Under the pieces are notes generated by a model, which was not told the DNA's origin, ran no database searches, and worked only from the letters and a program-made list of their open reading frames with translations. The translations under genes were made by a program, and so were the position numbers. From Perkinsus olseni (lineage: Eukaryota; Perkinsozoa; Perkinsida), in NCBI GenBank assembly GCA_013115125.1, contig JABANN010000066.1, positions 18,425 through 82,424 on the forward strand: a DNA stretch of 64,000 bases, given 5' to 3'. Positions 54,796 through 64,000 of this stretch are shown here, in pieces. The first letter of the stretch is position 1, and each line of letters begins with the position of its first letter.

Positions 54796-56505
54796 TCACA
54801 TGCGAGATAAACAATCAGCAGCGATTTCCGAGCTGAGTTTTTGAGCCAAAGCCTTCGCCTTATGGCCGTCACTGAGGGACACGACAAGCTCGGCAATCCA
54901 ACTCGGCATACCATCCTCCGGCCCGACGACAGCCTCGCCGTCGTGGACGAGAGCGCTCAACTGCACCACCCCAGAGATGTCACGGAACTTATCCAAAAAC
55001 TCGATGCTGTCGACCACTCCAGATTTGGGAGCCCCAACGAAAGCATAGGCAATAGACATACCAGTTGACTTTATTGGGGGTCTTGAGGGAATGCCGACCG
55101 TCATCAGGAGCTGCTCGACGACGAGGTCGACGCCACTGACGTGCCTGTGGATGAGTCTGGTGGGGCCGCCTCCCATTCTGGCATTGACCTCGATAAGGCG
55201 AGGCCCTCGGCTAGTGAACTTGCCCTCTACATGAAACACTCCGTGAGTAAAACCAATCGCAGCGACAGCGTCCTGAGCCATTTTCTTGAGACCAGCAACC
55301 TTCTCTTCGGGGAGAAGAGAAGGGAGGGCAGCCCAGGTCTCGGCAAAGTACGGTTCGACGGTCGGTCCGTTGTCAATAACATAACAGAACCTGCACTCGC
55401 CATCGCAAAAGAGGCAGTCAACATCCACCTCGTCGCCATCTAAAAACTCCTCGAGCATCATGTCGAGAGCAATGACATGCTCAGCGTTGATACCGTCAGC
55501 CTCGATCGCTTCAGACACGGTAGAGTCGGTACGAACCTTAGTCACGCGTTCCAACGCCCCAGCCTTGACCCTCAGACCAGCCATTAGGTGGACGAGATCC
55601 CCGTAGGTGCGTTTGAGGTCGTCCATGTCGGACACTTTCTGTACTCCGAGCGAAGCTGCTCCAGCAATGGGTTTGAGCACAGCGGGGAAGCCAACGTGTT
55701 GGGCCGCCAGCTCGAGCTGATTCGGATCCGTTATTAGGAAGTTCCGAATGGATGGCAGGCCCTTAGCCGTCATTATGTCACGTGTCTTGTGCTTGTCACG
55801 AGCGATGTCAACGCACTCCACAGACGGGCCGGGGAGGCCTAGAGCCTCAGACAGCCTGGCGGCCATGGGCACGGCGAGCTCAATAAAAGTGCATATACCA
55901 TCGACGGGTCCCACAAGAGGATCCTCCTCCAGCGACTTGATAGCATCCAAAGCCTGCTGGAAGAGCACCTCGTTGTCAGCGGTGAAGTCAATCGGAATGA
56001 ACTTGGCGATGATCTCCTCAGCAACCATTTCCTCAGCCCAAGAATCTGGGCCGTCAATAACAACTACCTTAACACCGAGCTCAGCGGCCCTCTGGTAGAT
56101 GAATTTCTTCCCCTTGTAGCCAGCGCAAAAAACAGCAATAGTCGCTCCACGCAGTAACTGTTGCCTCAGTGCTTGACCCTCCTCACTATCATGCTCAAGC
56201 AGTTCTCGAGGGATCTGTTTGAGCATTTGAAATGTAGCAGTTGGAGTCAAATTAGCGGTAACTCTACTGCGCTCTTCGGGGGTCATGGCTTCGGGTAAGA
56301 TAGACGTGCTGAGGAACATATCGGCCATAAACGGGGTTGATAAATCTAGGTTGAGTTGACCATCTTCGACGACCTCTAGACACATACCATCAAGTGAGGC
56401 AGTGCTCGGGGACCGCTGACGGGGTTTGGCCAGTGGAGACTGCCACGAGCCCTCGTTGGGCCTATTGTTGGCGACTTCGAGGGCTTCGTCAAAACTGAAA
56501 GTCAT
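54796..56505 (-). CDS. carnosine-synthase-like ATP-grasp ligase
   Basis: Intronless, about 569 aa from MTFSFDEALEV (an ATG 45 bases upstream, at 56550, is possible). The N-terminal Rossmann-like domain is IAVFCAGYKGKKFIYQRAAE and LGVKVVVIDGPDSWAEEMVA. The ATP-grasp domain has ARDKHKTRDIMTAKGLPS, GFPAVLKPIAGAASLGVQKV (ATP-binding Lys and Gly-rich loop), LEEFLDGDEVDVDCLFCDGE and FHVEGKFTSRGPRLIEVNAR with MGGGPT, where the metal-binding Glu and Asn sit. This last block and VSGVDLVVEQLLMTVGIPS closely follow vertebrate carnosine synthase 1, which joins beta-alanine (or GABA) to histidine with ATP. The exact amino-acid substrates in this organism are unknown. Confidence 0.8.
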   Translation of the reverse strand: MTFSFDEALEVANNRPNEGSWQSPLAKPRQRSPSTASLDGMCLEVVEDGQLNLDLSTPFMADMFLSTSILPEAMTPEERSRVTANLTPTATFQMLKQIPRELLEHDSEEGQALRQQLLRGATIAVFCAGYKGKKFIYQRAAELGVKVVVIDGPDSWAEEMVAEEIIAKFIPIDFTADNEVLFQQALDAIKSLEEDPLVGPVDGICTFIELAVPMAARLSEALGLPGPSVECVDIARDKHKTRDIMTAKGLPSIRNFLITDPNQLELAAQHVGFPAVLKPIAGAASLGVQKVSDMDDLKRTYGDLVHLMAGLRVKAGALERVTKVRTDSTVSEAIEADGINAEHVIALDMMLEEFLDGDEVDVDCLFCDGECRFCYVIDNGPTVEPYFAETWAALPSLLPEEKVAGLKKMAQDAVAAIGFTHGVFHVEGKFTSRGPRLIEVNARMGGGPTRLIHRHVSGVDLVVEQLLMTVGIPSRPPIKSTGMSIAYAFVGAPKSGVVDSIEFLDKFRDISGVVQLSALVHDGEAVVGPEDGMPSWIAELVVSLSDGHKAKALAQKLSSEIAADCLSRM

Positions 56506-57154
56506 TGCGATACGACAAACAGCTGAACACTGCGCGGAAGAAGCGAACATATCAGGTAGGCGACCACTTCACCGGCAGAAGATCATCCATGACAGCGTGC
56601 AACATCATGTGACGCCGCGCCGAGATCGGCGGAGCGAAGCGCAATTTGTGTTTTTTTACGAAATCTGCGCGGGCCGGCGGCGGCAGCGGTATTGTTTCGC
56701 TGCTGGAGAAACCGCGACAGGACCAATTCCGGAGCAAGCCTTCCGAATCGCTAACCTCTATACCAACCGATCGCTAGAAGATTTGAATCCTCTCATTGTA
56801 GTCGGAACTCATCCGTTGAGCGATAGTAGCCTAGGTCCTGGGAGTAGTGGCTCAAATGTCTAGTAATCACCTCAAATAGTTACTAAGCCTTTTACAAACA
56901 GTAGTTAGGCTATACTACACTGTAGTAACTACAGCAGAACTAGGGCTGCTATATTCTTCTGCAACTGCACTTCCAACCGATCCACAATCGCCTGTAATCT
57001 ATACGCCTCCAACTCGCTTTCAAAAAGCAGTAGTTCGACCTCGAGCGTTTCAAATATCTAGTCGTTTCAGCTTGTTCGGGGATTGGCGCCTAGCCTGGGC
57101 GCACGTGACCTTACAACTCATCAAGACAGTCGTGTAAAGCTGCTTTACAGATAT

Positions 57155-57282
57155 TGAATTTGGGCGCGGATGGAGTTCAAGGAAGAATTCCGCAATCTGT
57201 ATTTTAAGCCCGGGAATGATTTTCAGAATCATCTCTGGGTTTGAGAATTTGCTCAAGATGTCGGCTGGCGCGATAATTTTTG
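57155..57282 (+). repeat. 128-bp direct repeat, copy 1
   Basis: Identical over its full length, by eye, to 57522-57649, with 239 bases between the copies. In it, minus-strand and plus-strand frames are both open for about 40 codons; none is recognised. Confidence 0.95.
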
Positions 57283-57521
57283 TCTGCAGAGTTGTCGTCT
57301 GGTTTGCGGGTCTTGATGCATCGTAGCTCACGACGGAACCTTCTGTCTTGCGCACCGTAGTAGGCAAGCATGTCTATACTACTTACTATTGATTGGCCTG
57401 TGCTTGCGGGCGCTTGTCTGTCTGTTTGGCTGGTTAAGGTTGATAAACGTTTCACTTGTGATCCGTATAATCTACCATGTCAGACGTGTATAATTCCGTT
57501 TCCACTCAAAAAAAAAGATAG

Positions 57522-57649
57522 TGAATTTGGGCGCGGATGGAGTTCAAGGAAGAATTCCGCAATCTGTATTTTAAGCCCGGGAATGATTTTCAGAATCATC
57601 TCTGGGTTTGAGAATTTGCTCAAGATGTCGGCTGGCGCGATAATTTTTG
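57522..57649 (+). repeat. 128-bp direct repeat, copy 2
   Basis: Exact second copy of 57155-57282. It is preceded immediately by an A-rich run (CTCAAAAAAAAAAGATA) that copy 1 lacks. Perfect identity implies a very recent event or an assembly artefact. Confidence 0.95.
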
Positions 57650-57787
57650 CGGTCGACCTTCGTTAATCACTGCTTCAAGTGCCCGACCCCCACTCGCGCG
57701 CCATGTGGCCTCATCGTTGCACGTAGCATAGCGGCCTCATGGTTGCACGTGGAAGCTGTCGAGTTTCATCGTCTTCTAACAAATATA

Positions 57788-59980
57788 ATGTCACCAACAA
57801 AAAGTTACAAGCAGCGGCGGTCTCAAGGGGCTCCATCGCCCTCCGTTTGTTTCGACTCTGAGGACTTCGCATCTGATAGCCCTAATAGGAGTGACGGACG
57901 GCTAATGCGTGTTAGTCAGAGGCAGACGCTGCAGGTTCTCGACGATCGTCGCGCGGCCCCTCACCAAAAACAGCGGGTCAACGAAGGATCCGACGGTCGC
58001 AGAGAGGACGGAGTGGCCTTGGTGCGAGCAGCCCTCCCCGATCGAGGTACCTATATTGCGCTGTCAGCCTGAAAGTGTTAGGAGAGTAGTCGGTCAGCAG
58101 GTTCATAGCTGACGATTGGGTTGGCAGTTACACTAGCAAACCAACATGCATGCCTCGCGGCTTCCATTATGGGGGCGCTCTAGGAGAGGTAGTGTCGTCG
58201 ACTGCCACATCTCGAAACTTTATATCAACAGTATCAGGGATCGTACGGCTGTGTGGTAGCCGCGACACGGACGCCTGATGGTGCACCGGTGGCGCTGAAG
58301 ATGTTCTCGAACACGTCCCACATCGTGCAGCCTAGCTCAAGTGACCCTGACTGGTCTACTCTTAGAGAGCTCAGAGTCTTGCGGCTCTTGCCTTCTTGTG
58401 AGTTCATTGTACCACCACTAGAGGTAATGCTGCCGTTCGTCGCCACTGTACTGCCAGACAACAGCTGTAGGTTGTTCGATGCGGTCCAGGCGACCGCACA
58501 TTATGCCTCGTCTCGGAGATGATGGGTGAGTCTCTGGAGTCCTACATTTACTACGTCTACACTCAAAGCTACTCCCCGCATTCCGTGGCAACTGCGACCT
58601 CGTCGTCCAGCGGCAGTGGTGGTGACTCCGGCGAGCCAATGTAGTACTGTTGATGTCGTGTGCTCGACTTAGAAATCTTCGACGCGTCGGACAAAGCGGA
58701 TTTCTGTCCGGTATGGACCCAGCTCGAAGTCTTTTCCCCGGTCTTCGGCAATGAAACTCTGATACTCAGTTGTCGCTTGCTCCTAGGGCGAGTCCGAATT
58801 CATAGCGCCCTCGCTAATACCCGACGGGACAGGTGTTGATGTTCTGGCATCCTTTGTTTCGCAGGAGTCCAAATCTACTTAATACTTTCAACCACTGCTC
58901 GATCCGCTGGATTGCCCAACTCCTATGTGCCCTGCAATTCCTCCATGACTGTGGAGTTGGCCATCGAGACGTCAAATGCGCAAATATCCTTCTGCCACTA
59001 GGCGCTGGGCGGGCACTAGAGACAGCAGGCTCAGTACACCGACTAAGAGTGTGAGTACAACACTAAATGATGAGGGTTCAGTGAACCACGCCGTAGGCCC
59101 AAGGTCAAGCTGTGTGACTTTGGTCTAGCTCGTCCCTACGTTCGACAGCGAGATAAGACTCGAGAAAGCCCCAGGAGCAGGAGGAGGGACACGGCTCCTG
59201 AGAGACTTCATAGGGCTTCAGACTATGGAGGGTGAGGTGTGGCCCGATGACCATTCCTGACGGGGCGGGGCAGGTACACGCAGCATGTGGGGACTCCGGT
59301 GTGTTTGGCACCGGAGGTCCTGTGTTGGTCGAAGTACTACAGCCTGGCTGAGGCGGACCTGTGGAGCTTGGCAGCTGATGTCATAGCACGACTGGTATCA
59401 GGGCCCTGGCCTTGCGGTCTCTTCTCGGAAGACTATGGCGGTGTTGGCTACATCGAGGGTAGGCAGGTGCATCTTAACCTACATGACATGGGTGAATGGC
59501 AGGAAGTAAACTGGATGATATCCATGATCAAGACGGATGGATACTACGGCGAATAGCGTCGGTCATCGGCAGGCCTTCGGATAGGGAGCTCAAAGCGATC
59601 TGCAGGTGCGGTCGGGATCGGCTGCCTAAGAGCGATTCTTCTTTCACTCAGGAACCTTCCCTACCGTCGCGTCCTCGAGAGCCAGTACTTCTCCGACCTG
59701 CCAGCATCGTCCTCGGACAGCGCTGATTCAGGACTGCGAGAGTAGGCAAGGCAGCGGCTGTTCGGTGGGCCCGATCTTAGTGATGGTACCCAGGCTCTAC
59801 GAGACCTGCTGCCCCACTGGCTACAGCCTTCTGAGGAGCATACTTCGGTGGGACCCCGCGGATCGAGCCACCCTGCCGGATGCGATGGCCAACGAGTTTT
59901 TTTATACGATGGGGGACGAGGAATGGCCTGTCTGTGACTGGAAAGCTGAGGAACTTCCGTACTCGAAGGAGTTTGAGTAG
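57788..59980 (+). CDS. CDK-like protein kinase (CMGC group), several exons
   Basis: Start MSPTKSYKQRRSQGAPSPS, a basic, Ser/Pro-rich N-terminal extension of about 90 residues. The kinase domain begins near 58236: YGCVVAATRTPDGAPVALKM (Gly-rich loop and catalytic Lys) and RELRVLRLLPSCEFIVPPLE. Then WIAQLLCALQFLHDCGVGHR with HRDVKCANIL (catalytic loop, about 58970), KLCDFGLARPYV (DFG, about 59105), QHVGTPVCLAPEVL (activation segment end, about 59284), KYYSLAEADLWSLAADVIA and the C-lobe ending LLRSILRWDPADRATLPDAM. An unusual insert rich in Arg (ESPRSRRRDTAPERL) follows DFG. All key catalytic residues are present. It resembles CDK10/CDK11 in layout, but the cyclin-binding helix is not clear (RELRVLR in place of PSTAIRE), so only CDK-like is safe. 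Confidence 0.8.
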
Positions 59981-60839
59981 TACCGCAGCTAGGCGCTTAC
60001 GTACTGCCTGAGCCATACTATTCAGTTACGAAGCTGGGGACTCTTGGGACAGTGTAGCCTTGGAGGCCGAGATGGCCTGGGAAGTAGAGGCGTGGCGCCA
60101 GCGCAAGGCCTCCAATTGCCATTCACGTCCTCGTGGACGAACGCGAAAAAGCTGTTGAACCGTACTGATTCGCGTACTGATGGGTTCGCATCATCGCGAT
60201 GCTTTTCGCTTCGTAATTGTGGCACTTGCCGGGTCGTGAGGAGCAGTGGCCGTTTGAATGCGAGCTCGGCTGCTACTCCGTGATACCGCAGTCCAGACCG
60301 TAGACGCTCTCCTCTCTCTTGTTGTACTGCAGCCTGGTATCCCTTAGTGAAGCTTTCACGGACGTTCGATCAGTATTCTTCGAATTCAGCATGCATTGTT
60401 ATGGTCATGTCGAGCATGGAATGGTCCATTGGTGGCATTGTTATTACTATCATCGTTGCTACCGCGACATTTGCCGCTCTTTTGATTGTCATAGTACACT
60501 AAAGCATAAGGTGACGTGCACTTAGTATGAGTAGTTTCACCCATCGACCACCTTTACTGTGTTGAGTCCAGTATCAGTATCAAGGCATAAGCAGTTCATT
60601 ACAGTGTTGTGTTCGCTGCCCTTCCAATTATCAAATCTCGACTCCGTGGAGACCATGGGGGGGCAGACTTAGAATGACACTCCTATGATAACGAAACACG
60701 CTATTTGTGAGGACTCGCAAGAAAAGGCTTGGTAGTGGAATTGTTGTTCATCAAGGGAACACGCTGGCTTCCTGCCATCACGAGCCACGGGACTGCACAA
60801 CAGGCAGCGAGAAAAACGAAAATGGAATAGTCACATAGT
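59981..60839. other. intergenic between convergent genes
   Basis: No gene, repeat or RNA structure recognised. Confidence 0.5.
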
Positions 60840-61430
60840 TTAGTTCTTGCACTGGTCAGGGGACAAGCTAAGGTTAAGAGCACCAGCAACGGAGACCTTG
60901 AAGACATTAGTGTTAGCGTTATAGCTGCACTTCATGAACTCCGACAACTGCTGAGTGTTCATGCCGAGAGATTTGGCCAGCTTGATGAGATCAGAGTTAT
61001 TCCAGTCGGGCTCGACAGTAGTGCAATCAGACTCCATAGTATAACCAATGTTCTTGGCGTCGATCATGCCGGCAACATCAAGATCGAAAGAATTGTCGTG
61101 GAGTTCGACACTCGCGGGCATGCCCATAGCAGCGCCGCAGTACTCACCCTCGGGCTTCTTGCAGCTAGAAGAGCTACCGGTCGTAGACTCGGAAGGAGAA
61201 CCAGTGGTCTGCTGTCCCTGAGTGGGAGCGGCAGTAGTCTGCTGCTGCTCGGTATTGGAACCGGCGGTAGTGACAACCTCAGAAGAAGTGGGCTCCATGA
61301 ACTTGGTGGTGGACGCCTGAGGGGCGATGGTAGTCGCAGCCGGAGCGGCAGTGGTAGTGGTACTATCAGAGCTGCATCCGGTGAGAGAGACGGCAACGAC
61401 AGCACTGGCGACAGCAGCGATGAACTTCAT
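60840..61430 (-). CDS. secreted mucin-like protein, family copy 1 (196 aa)
   Basis: Intronless. MKFIAAVASAVVAVSLTGC is a signal peptide ending in an LTGC lipobox-like site that is probably coincidental in a eukaryote. A Thr/Ala/Ser/Gln-rich stalk of about 70 residues follows (SSDSTTTTAAPAATT, TEQQQTTAAPTQGQQTTG), likely O-glycosylated. The globular C-terminal domain of about 105 residues has six cysteines: CKKPEGEYCGAAMG, ESDCTTVE, MKCSYNANTNVFKV and LSPDQCKN. It is the first of three tandem relatives (62179-62670, 63810-64000). The leader and stalk start are nearly identical in DNA to the next copy. A surface or cell-wall role is plausible. Function unknown. Confidence 0.85.
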   Translation of the reverse strand: MKFIAAVASAVVAVSLTGCSSDSTTTTAAPAATTIAPQASTTKFMEPTSSEVVTTAGSNTEQQQTTAAPTQGQQTTGSPSESTTGSSSSCKKPEGEYCGAAMGMPASVELHDNSFDLDVAGMIDAKNIGYTMESDCTTVEPDWNNSDLIKLAKSLGMNTQQLSEFMKCSYNANTNVFKVSVAGALNLSLSPDQCKN

Positions 61431-62178
61431 GTTACGTAGAGTAGAAGTGATGAAAGTAGGAACGAGGGAACCTTCTCCTGACGGGCGGCTTAGCTAGCAG
61501 GGGACAGGCTTTGTGATATGCCCGTCTCCCTTTGCGTGGCTATTCCCACTAGCGTTACTGTTGTCCCGGTGCGGAGCCCAGTAGGGCCAAGTCTATCGCA
61601 ATGGTCGCATCTTATTGAAGTATGAAGCCCTTTCTTCCTTAGTGGGCGTCTCCGAACCGGAATATACCGGCAGTGGGCCTTTGCGAGGAACTCAGGCGAG
61701 CTAGCGGCTTCGTGATAAGTAGACGATTTGAGTTACCCGCGCTTTTCGATAATCATGTAACCTTCTGGTCTCACCTCCAATCACCTCTATCCTTGTGGTT
61801 ACGGAGAAGCCTTCATGCTTATAAAACTTTATCATGATTGCTAATGTGGCATGTAGTATTCTCACACTCTCGTCACTACTAGTTCGCTTCTGGATGGTGA
61901 ACTTGCGCTCCCATACGTAGTCCGTTCTCGACAAGGACTACCACAATGATTGCGTTCCATCACTGAGAATCTCGCCCGACTCCAACTGGCAACACAATGC
62001 TATGATGATTGTCTACTCGACAGAAAGAGGAAGAAACTGTCAGTAGGAATGTACACTGCTGCGACTGCAGAGCGCGATGAACACGCTAACTGGATATGAT
62101 AACAGAAAGAAGGATTAAGAACACTAGGACAACCCCTGCAACTTCAGAAGAGTCCCTTTACAACCGAAAGGCTCCTAA
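61431..62178. other. intergenic spacer in the secreted-protein cluster
   Basis: Upstream region of copy 1 and downstream of copy 2. No gene seen. Confidence 0.5.
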
Positions 62179-62670
62179 TTAGGCCGAGCACTGATCGGTT
62201 GTCATGTCCAAGGAGTGGCCACAAATTTGAGTAACGTCGAGGGTGAAAACGTTGGAAGTGGAGTTGAAGTCACACAACATCATCTTCGACAACATGGAGG
62301 TCTCCATCTGAGCGGCCTTGGCCATAGCCTCGTAAGAGGGGCTACTCGAATCAAGAACAAGCTCGGAGCAATCGGAGGACATGGTATAAGGAACGTTATC
62401 ACAGGACATCATGCCAGCGAGGTTCATCGAGAACTTGTCACCCTCGATGGTCACGGAACCGGGCTGACCCATGAAGCTACCGCAGTACTTGCCGCTAGGC
62501 TTCTGACAAGTGACAGAGCCGGTGGGGGCGCTGCTAGTGGGCTTGAGGAAGCCCGTGGTAGGGGCCGCGGTAGTAGTCGTGGGAGCGGCAGTGGTAGTGG
62601 TACTATCAGAGCTGCATCCGTTGAGGGAGACGGCGACGAGAGCACTGGCAACAGCGGCGATGACCTTCAT
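62179..62670 (-). CDS. secreted mucin-like protein, family copy 2 (163 aa)
   Basis: Paralogue of the gene at 60840-61430 with leader MKVIAAVASALVAVSLNGC and the same SSDSTTTTAAP opening, but the stalk is only about 30 residues (TTTTAAPTTGFLKPTSSAP). The globular domain keeps the cysteine frame: CQKPSGKYCGSFMGQPGSV, CDNVPYTMSSDCSELV, LCDFNSTSNVFTLDV and TTDQCSA, with two additional cysteines. Strong stalk-length variation with a conserved leader suggests slippage or recombination in the Thr/Ala repeat. Function unknown. Confidence 0.85.
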   Translation of the reverse strand: MKVIAAVASALVAVSLNGCSSDSTTTTAAPTTTTAAPTTGFLKPTSSAPTGSVTCQKPSGKYCGSFMGQPGSVTIEGDKFSMNLAGMMSCDNVPYTMSSDCSELVLDSSSPSYEAMAKAAQMETSMLSKMMLCDFNSTSNVFTLDVTQICGHSLDMTTDQCSA

Positions 62671-63809
62671 GATAGCTGTGATAACGAGCAGGAGAAGAAA
62701 GACTCTTTCTGAAAGAGGAAGTGATTCGCAAGGCGACTAGCGCATAGCTAAATCCCTGAGAGACAAGCTTTGTGACGCGCGGCAGAGTACAGATTTCGAG
62801 ACTATGCTCAGTGAGAGTTTTGAGATTCAACTGAACTCATCCCTGGCTCAAACAGTGCTGTTCGTCGTCGGCCGCCTACAGTGGCCTCCTCTCCCGCGAA
62901 ATAGCTGAGTATTGCGCTCTGAGAAACAGTTGCAGGTCTTGCGGGCTTCACAAAAGGTTTGAGCGGAGGAGTTATCCTGAGAATCCATCAAGGCTCCTTT
63001 GGACTGGACCAATATCATCAGGTCGGACCGGTCATGGACGCAGGCAGATCTGGAATGGCCGGTTTCGACTTTATGAAGAGCTAGGGAGAAGTTCGGCTTG
63101 CAGCCGGACTGCACGCATGCGCAACGTTGGACATTTGCGCCAGAAATGGTTCAACTCCCGTGCATAGACTGGGCGGGTTATGTGTATAGCGTTGGCGTGT
63201 AGTTTACGTATTCAATCGCAGGGGCCCTACTTCCGGCATGATTTCGTTAGAGATTATGGTTCAGAATGCGAAATTCGGGTCAGGAAATGGATCCCAACGC
63301 AGGCTCGTGGTCAACGAGTCGTAGCGTCGGGGATGGGAATTTCGCTTGCCGCAGGATGAGAGTATGTTACTACAACGGCTACTACAGGGTGAGTAATGTA
63401 GCCGGCTTACGAGCCGGAAATAAGAGTCTCACATTGTCCGGTACTACGGGGCGAGTCCCGCTCCTGCATATCGACATACAGCTGAGTGGGCAGTCCAGGC
63501 TCTCTCCCGTTTACGAAACTCATCGACTCGCTAAAACTAAACAACCTCTATGCTCCCAGTCATAGAAAGGTGAAAGAAGCCGCACGGCAGAGCATAACGC
63601 TCAAACAGGCAAATGGAAGTCCCAAATATGAAAACTAACACATACTGGTGACCAAGGCACATGACGGTATGATCCGCACAGTGTCTACGCTACCGACCTC
63701 CAGAAGAAATTGCAGTTAGTACAGCCAGAAGTGTTTCATTGCCGAGTAGGCCACAACAGCAACAGACAAGAGAGATGAGTCCAGTTAGCAGAGAGATAAA
63801 TCAAATGCC
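62671..63809. other. intergenic spacer in the secreted-protein cluster
   Basis: About 1.1 kb without a recognisable gene. A plus-strand frame at 63266-63565 is open for 99 codons but has no protein-like pattern. Confidence 0.45.
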
Positions 63810-64000
63810 TTAGTAACCGTGATGGTCATGATTGTTTTCAGGCTCACAGGCGTCATGAGACATGATCACTGAGACCTTCGGCTTCCACTCCAGATGGAAG
63901 CTATCACTAGGAAGACTGTAAGTGATAGTGAGCACCTCCTTGAGCTGATCCGTGGTAAGGCCGAATTCTTGAGCTACACTTTCCATCGCCTCATAATCGG
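63810..64000 (-). CDS. secreted mucin-like protein family copy 3, cut by window end
   Basis: The minus-strand frame is open from the window edge to TAA at 63812-63810 and encodes 62 residues: YEAMESVAQEFGLTTDQLKE, VLTITYSLPSDSFHLEW and a histidine-rich tail NNHDHHGY. It aligns with the ends of the two neighbours (YEAMAKAAQMETSMLSKMML in copy 2; LIKLAKSLGMNTQQLSEFMK in copy 1) but has lost the FN/YN-cysteine pattern and gained the His-rich tail, so it is a diverged member. Its N-terminal half lies beyond 64000. Confidence 0.7.
   Translation of the reverse strand, partial: DYEAMESVAQEFGLTTDQLKEVLTITYSLPSDSFHLEWKPKVSVIMSHDACEPENNHDHHGY

Larger units (their letters stand above)
56506..57787. other. 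intergenic between divergent genes, with a 128-bp direct repeat
   Basis: Apart from the two repeat copies (57155-57282 and 57522-57649) I see no gene. The carnosine-synthase-like gene (left, minus) and the kinase (right, plus) diverge, so both promoters should lie here. Confidence 0.5.

Noticed and set aside
57155-57649. The 128-bp direct repeats as ends of a mobile element
   Set aside because: The intervening 239 bases hold no element-like content and no target-site duplication was seen, so only a direct repeat is claimed.
62215-62712. 165-codon plus-strand frame
   Set aside because: Antisense shadow of the secreted mucin-like gene, created by its Thr/Ala codon bias.

Overview
The window looks like nuclear DNA of a perkinsid alveolate (Perkinsus or a close relative). 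This rests on gene style, not on a search. Most housekeeping genes are cut into many small exons by GT-AG introns, several only 44-67 nt long. They sit beside intronless genes for membrane transporters, a glycosyltransferase, a carnosine-synthase-like ATP-grasp enzyme and small secreted proteins with Thr/Ala-rich stalks. No rRNA, CRISPR array, prokaryotic operon or complete tRNA was seen.

Layout. 1-3.7 kb: 3' part of an ABCD-type ABC transporter (+). 4.4-5.4 kb: secreted protein with an NLS-like patch (-). 6.2-9.2 kb: cysteine synthase, nine exons reconstructed in phase, about 406 aa (+). 9.4-12.6 kb: unidentified intron-rich gene (+). 13.1-16.4 kb: tandem duplication of a roughly 1.5-1.7 kb unit, each carrying a small secreted protein gene (-). 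16.9-17.3 kb: another secreted protein (-). 18.5-21 kb: class II-type histone deacetylase without a recognisable C-terminus (+), then a 120-bp inverted repeat and two tandem intronless EamA/DMT transporters (21.7-24.1 kb, +). 24.6-31.4 kb: three minus-strand intron-rich genes (MSH4-like MutS homologue, a UVRAG/Atg14-like protein, a TPR co-chaperone-like protein). 32-35.4 kb: an SVOP/SV2-like MFS transporter (-) and, past its 3' end, a detached copy of its own 5' exons. 37-38.2 kb: eIF3g (+). 38.5-40.9 kb: uridine kinase-UPRT fusion (+). 41.7-43 kb: fucosyltransferase-like type II membrane protein (+). 43.5-45.9 kb: GH35 beta-galactosidase broken by one frame change (+). 49.5-51.4 kb: MO25 (+). 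52.1-54.3 kb: PDZ-domain protein (+). 54.8-56.5 kb: carnosine-synthase-like enzyme (-). 57.8-60 kb: CDK-like kinase (+). 60.8-64 kb: three tandem members of a secreted-protein family (-), the last cut by the window edge.

No operon logic applies. The genes are a mix of core functions (translation, sulfur and pyrimidine metabolism, meiosis, autophagy, kinase signalling) and a secreted or surface repertoire plausible for a marine parasite. The recurring theme is local duplication: tandem secreted genes, tandem transporters, an inverted promoter copy, a 5' gene fragment and a 128-bp direct repeat. A second signal is tRNA T-arm (box B)-like sequence in or beside small introns. Exon boundaries were read by eye; except for the cysteine synthase they are approximate.
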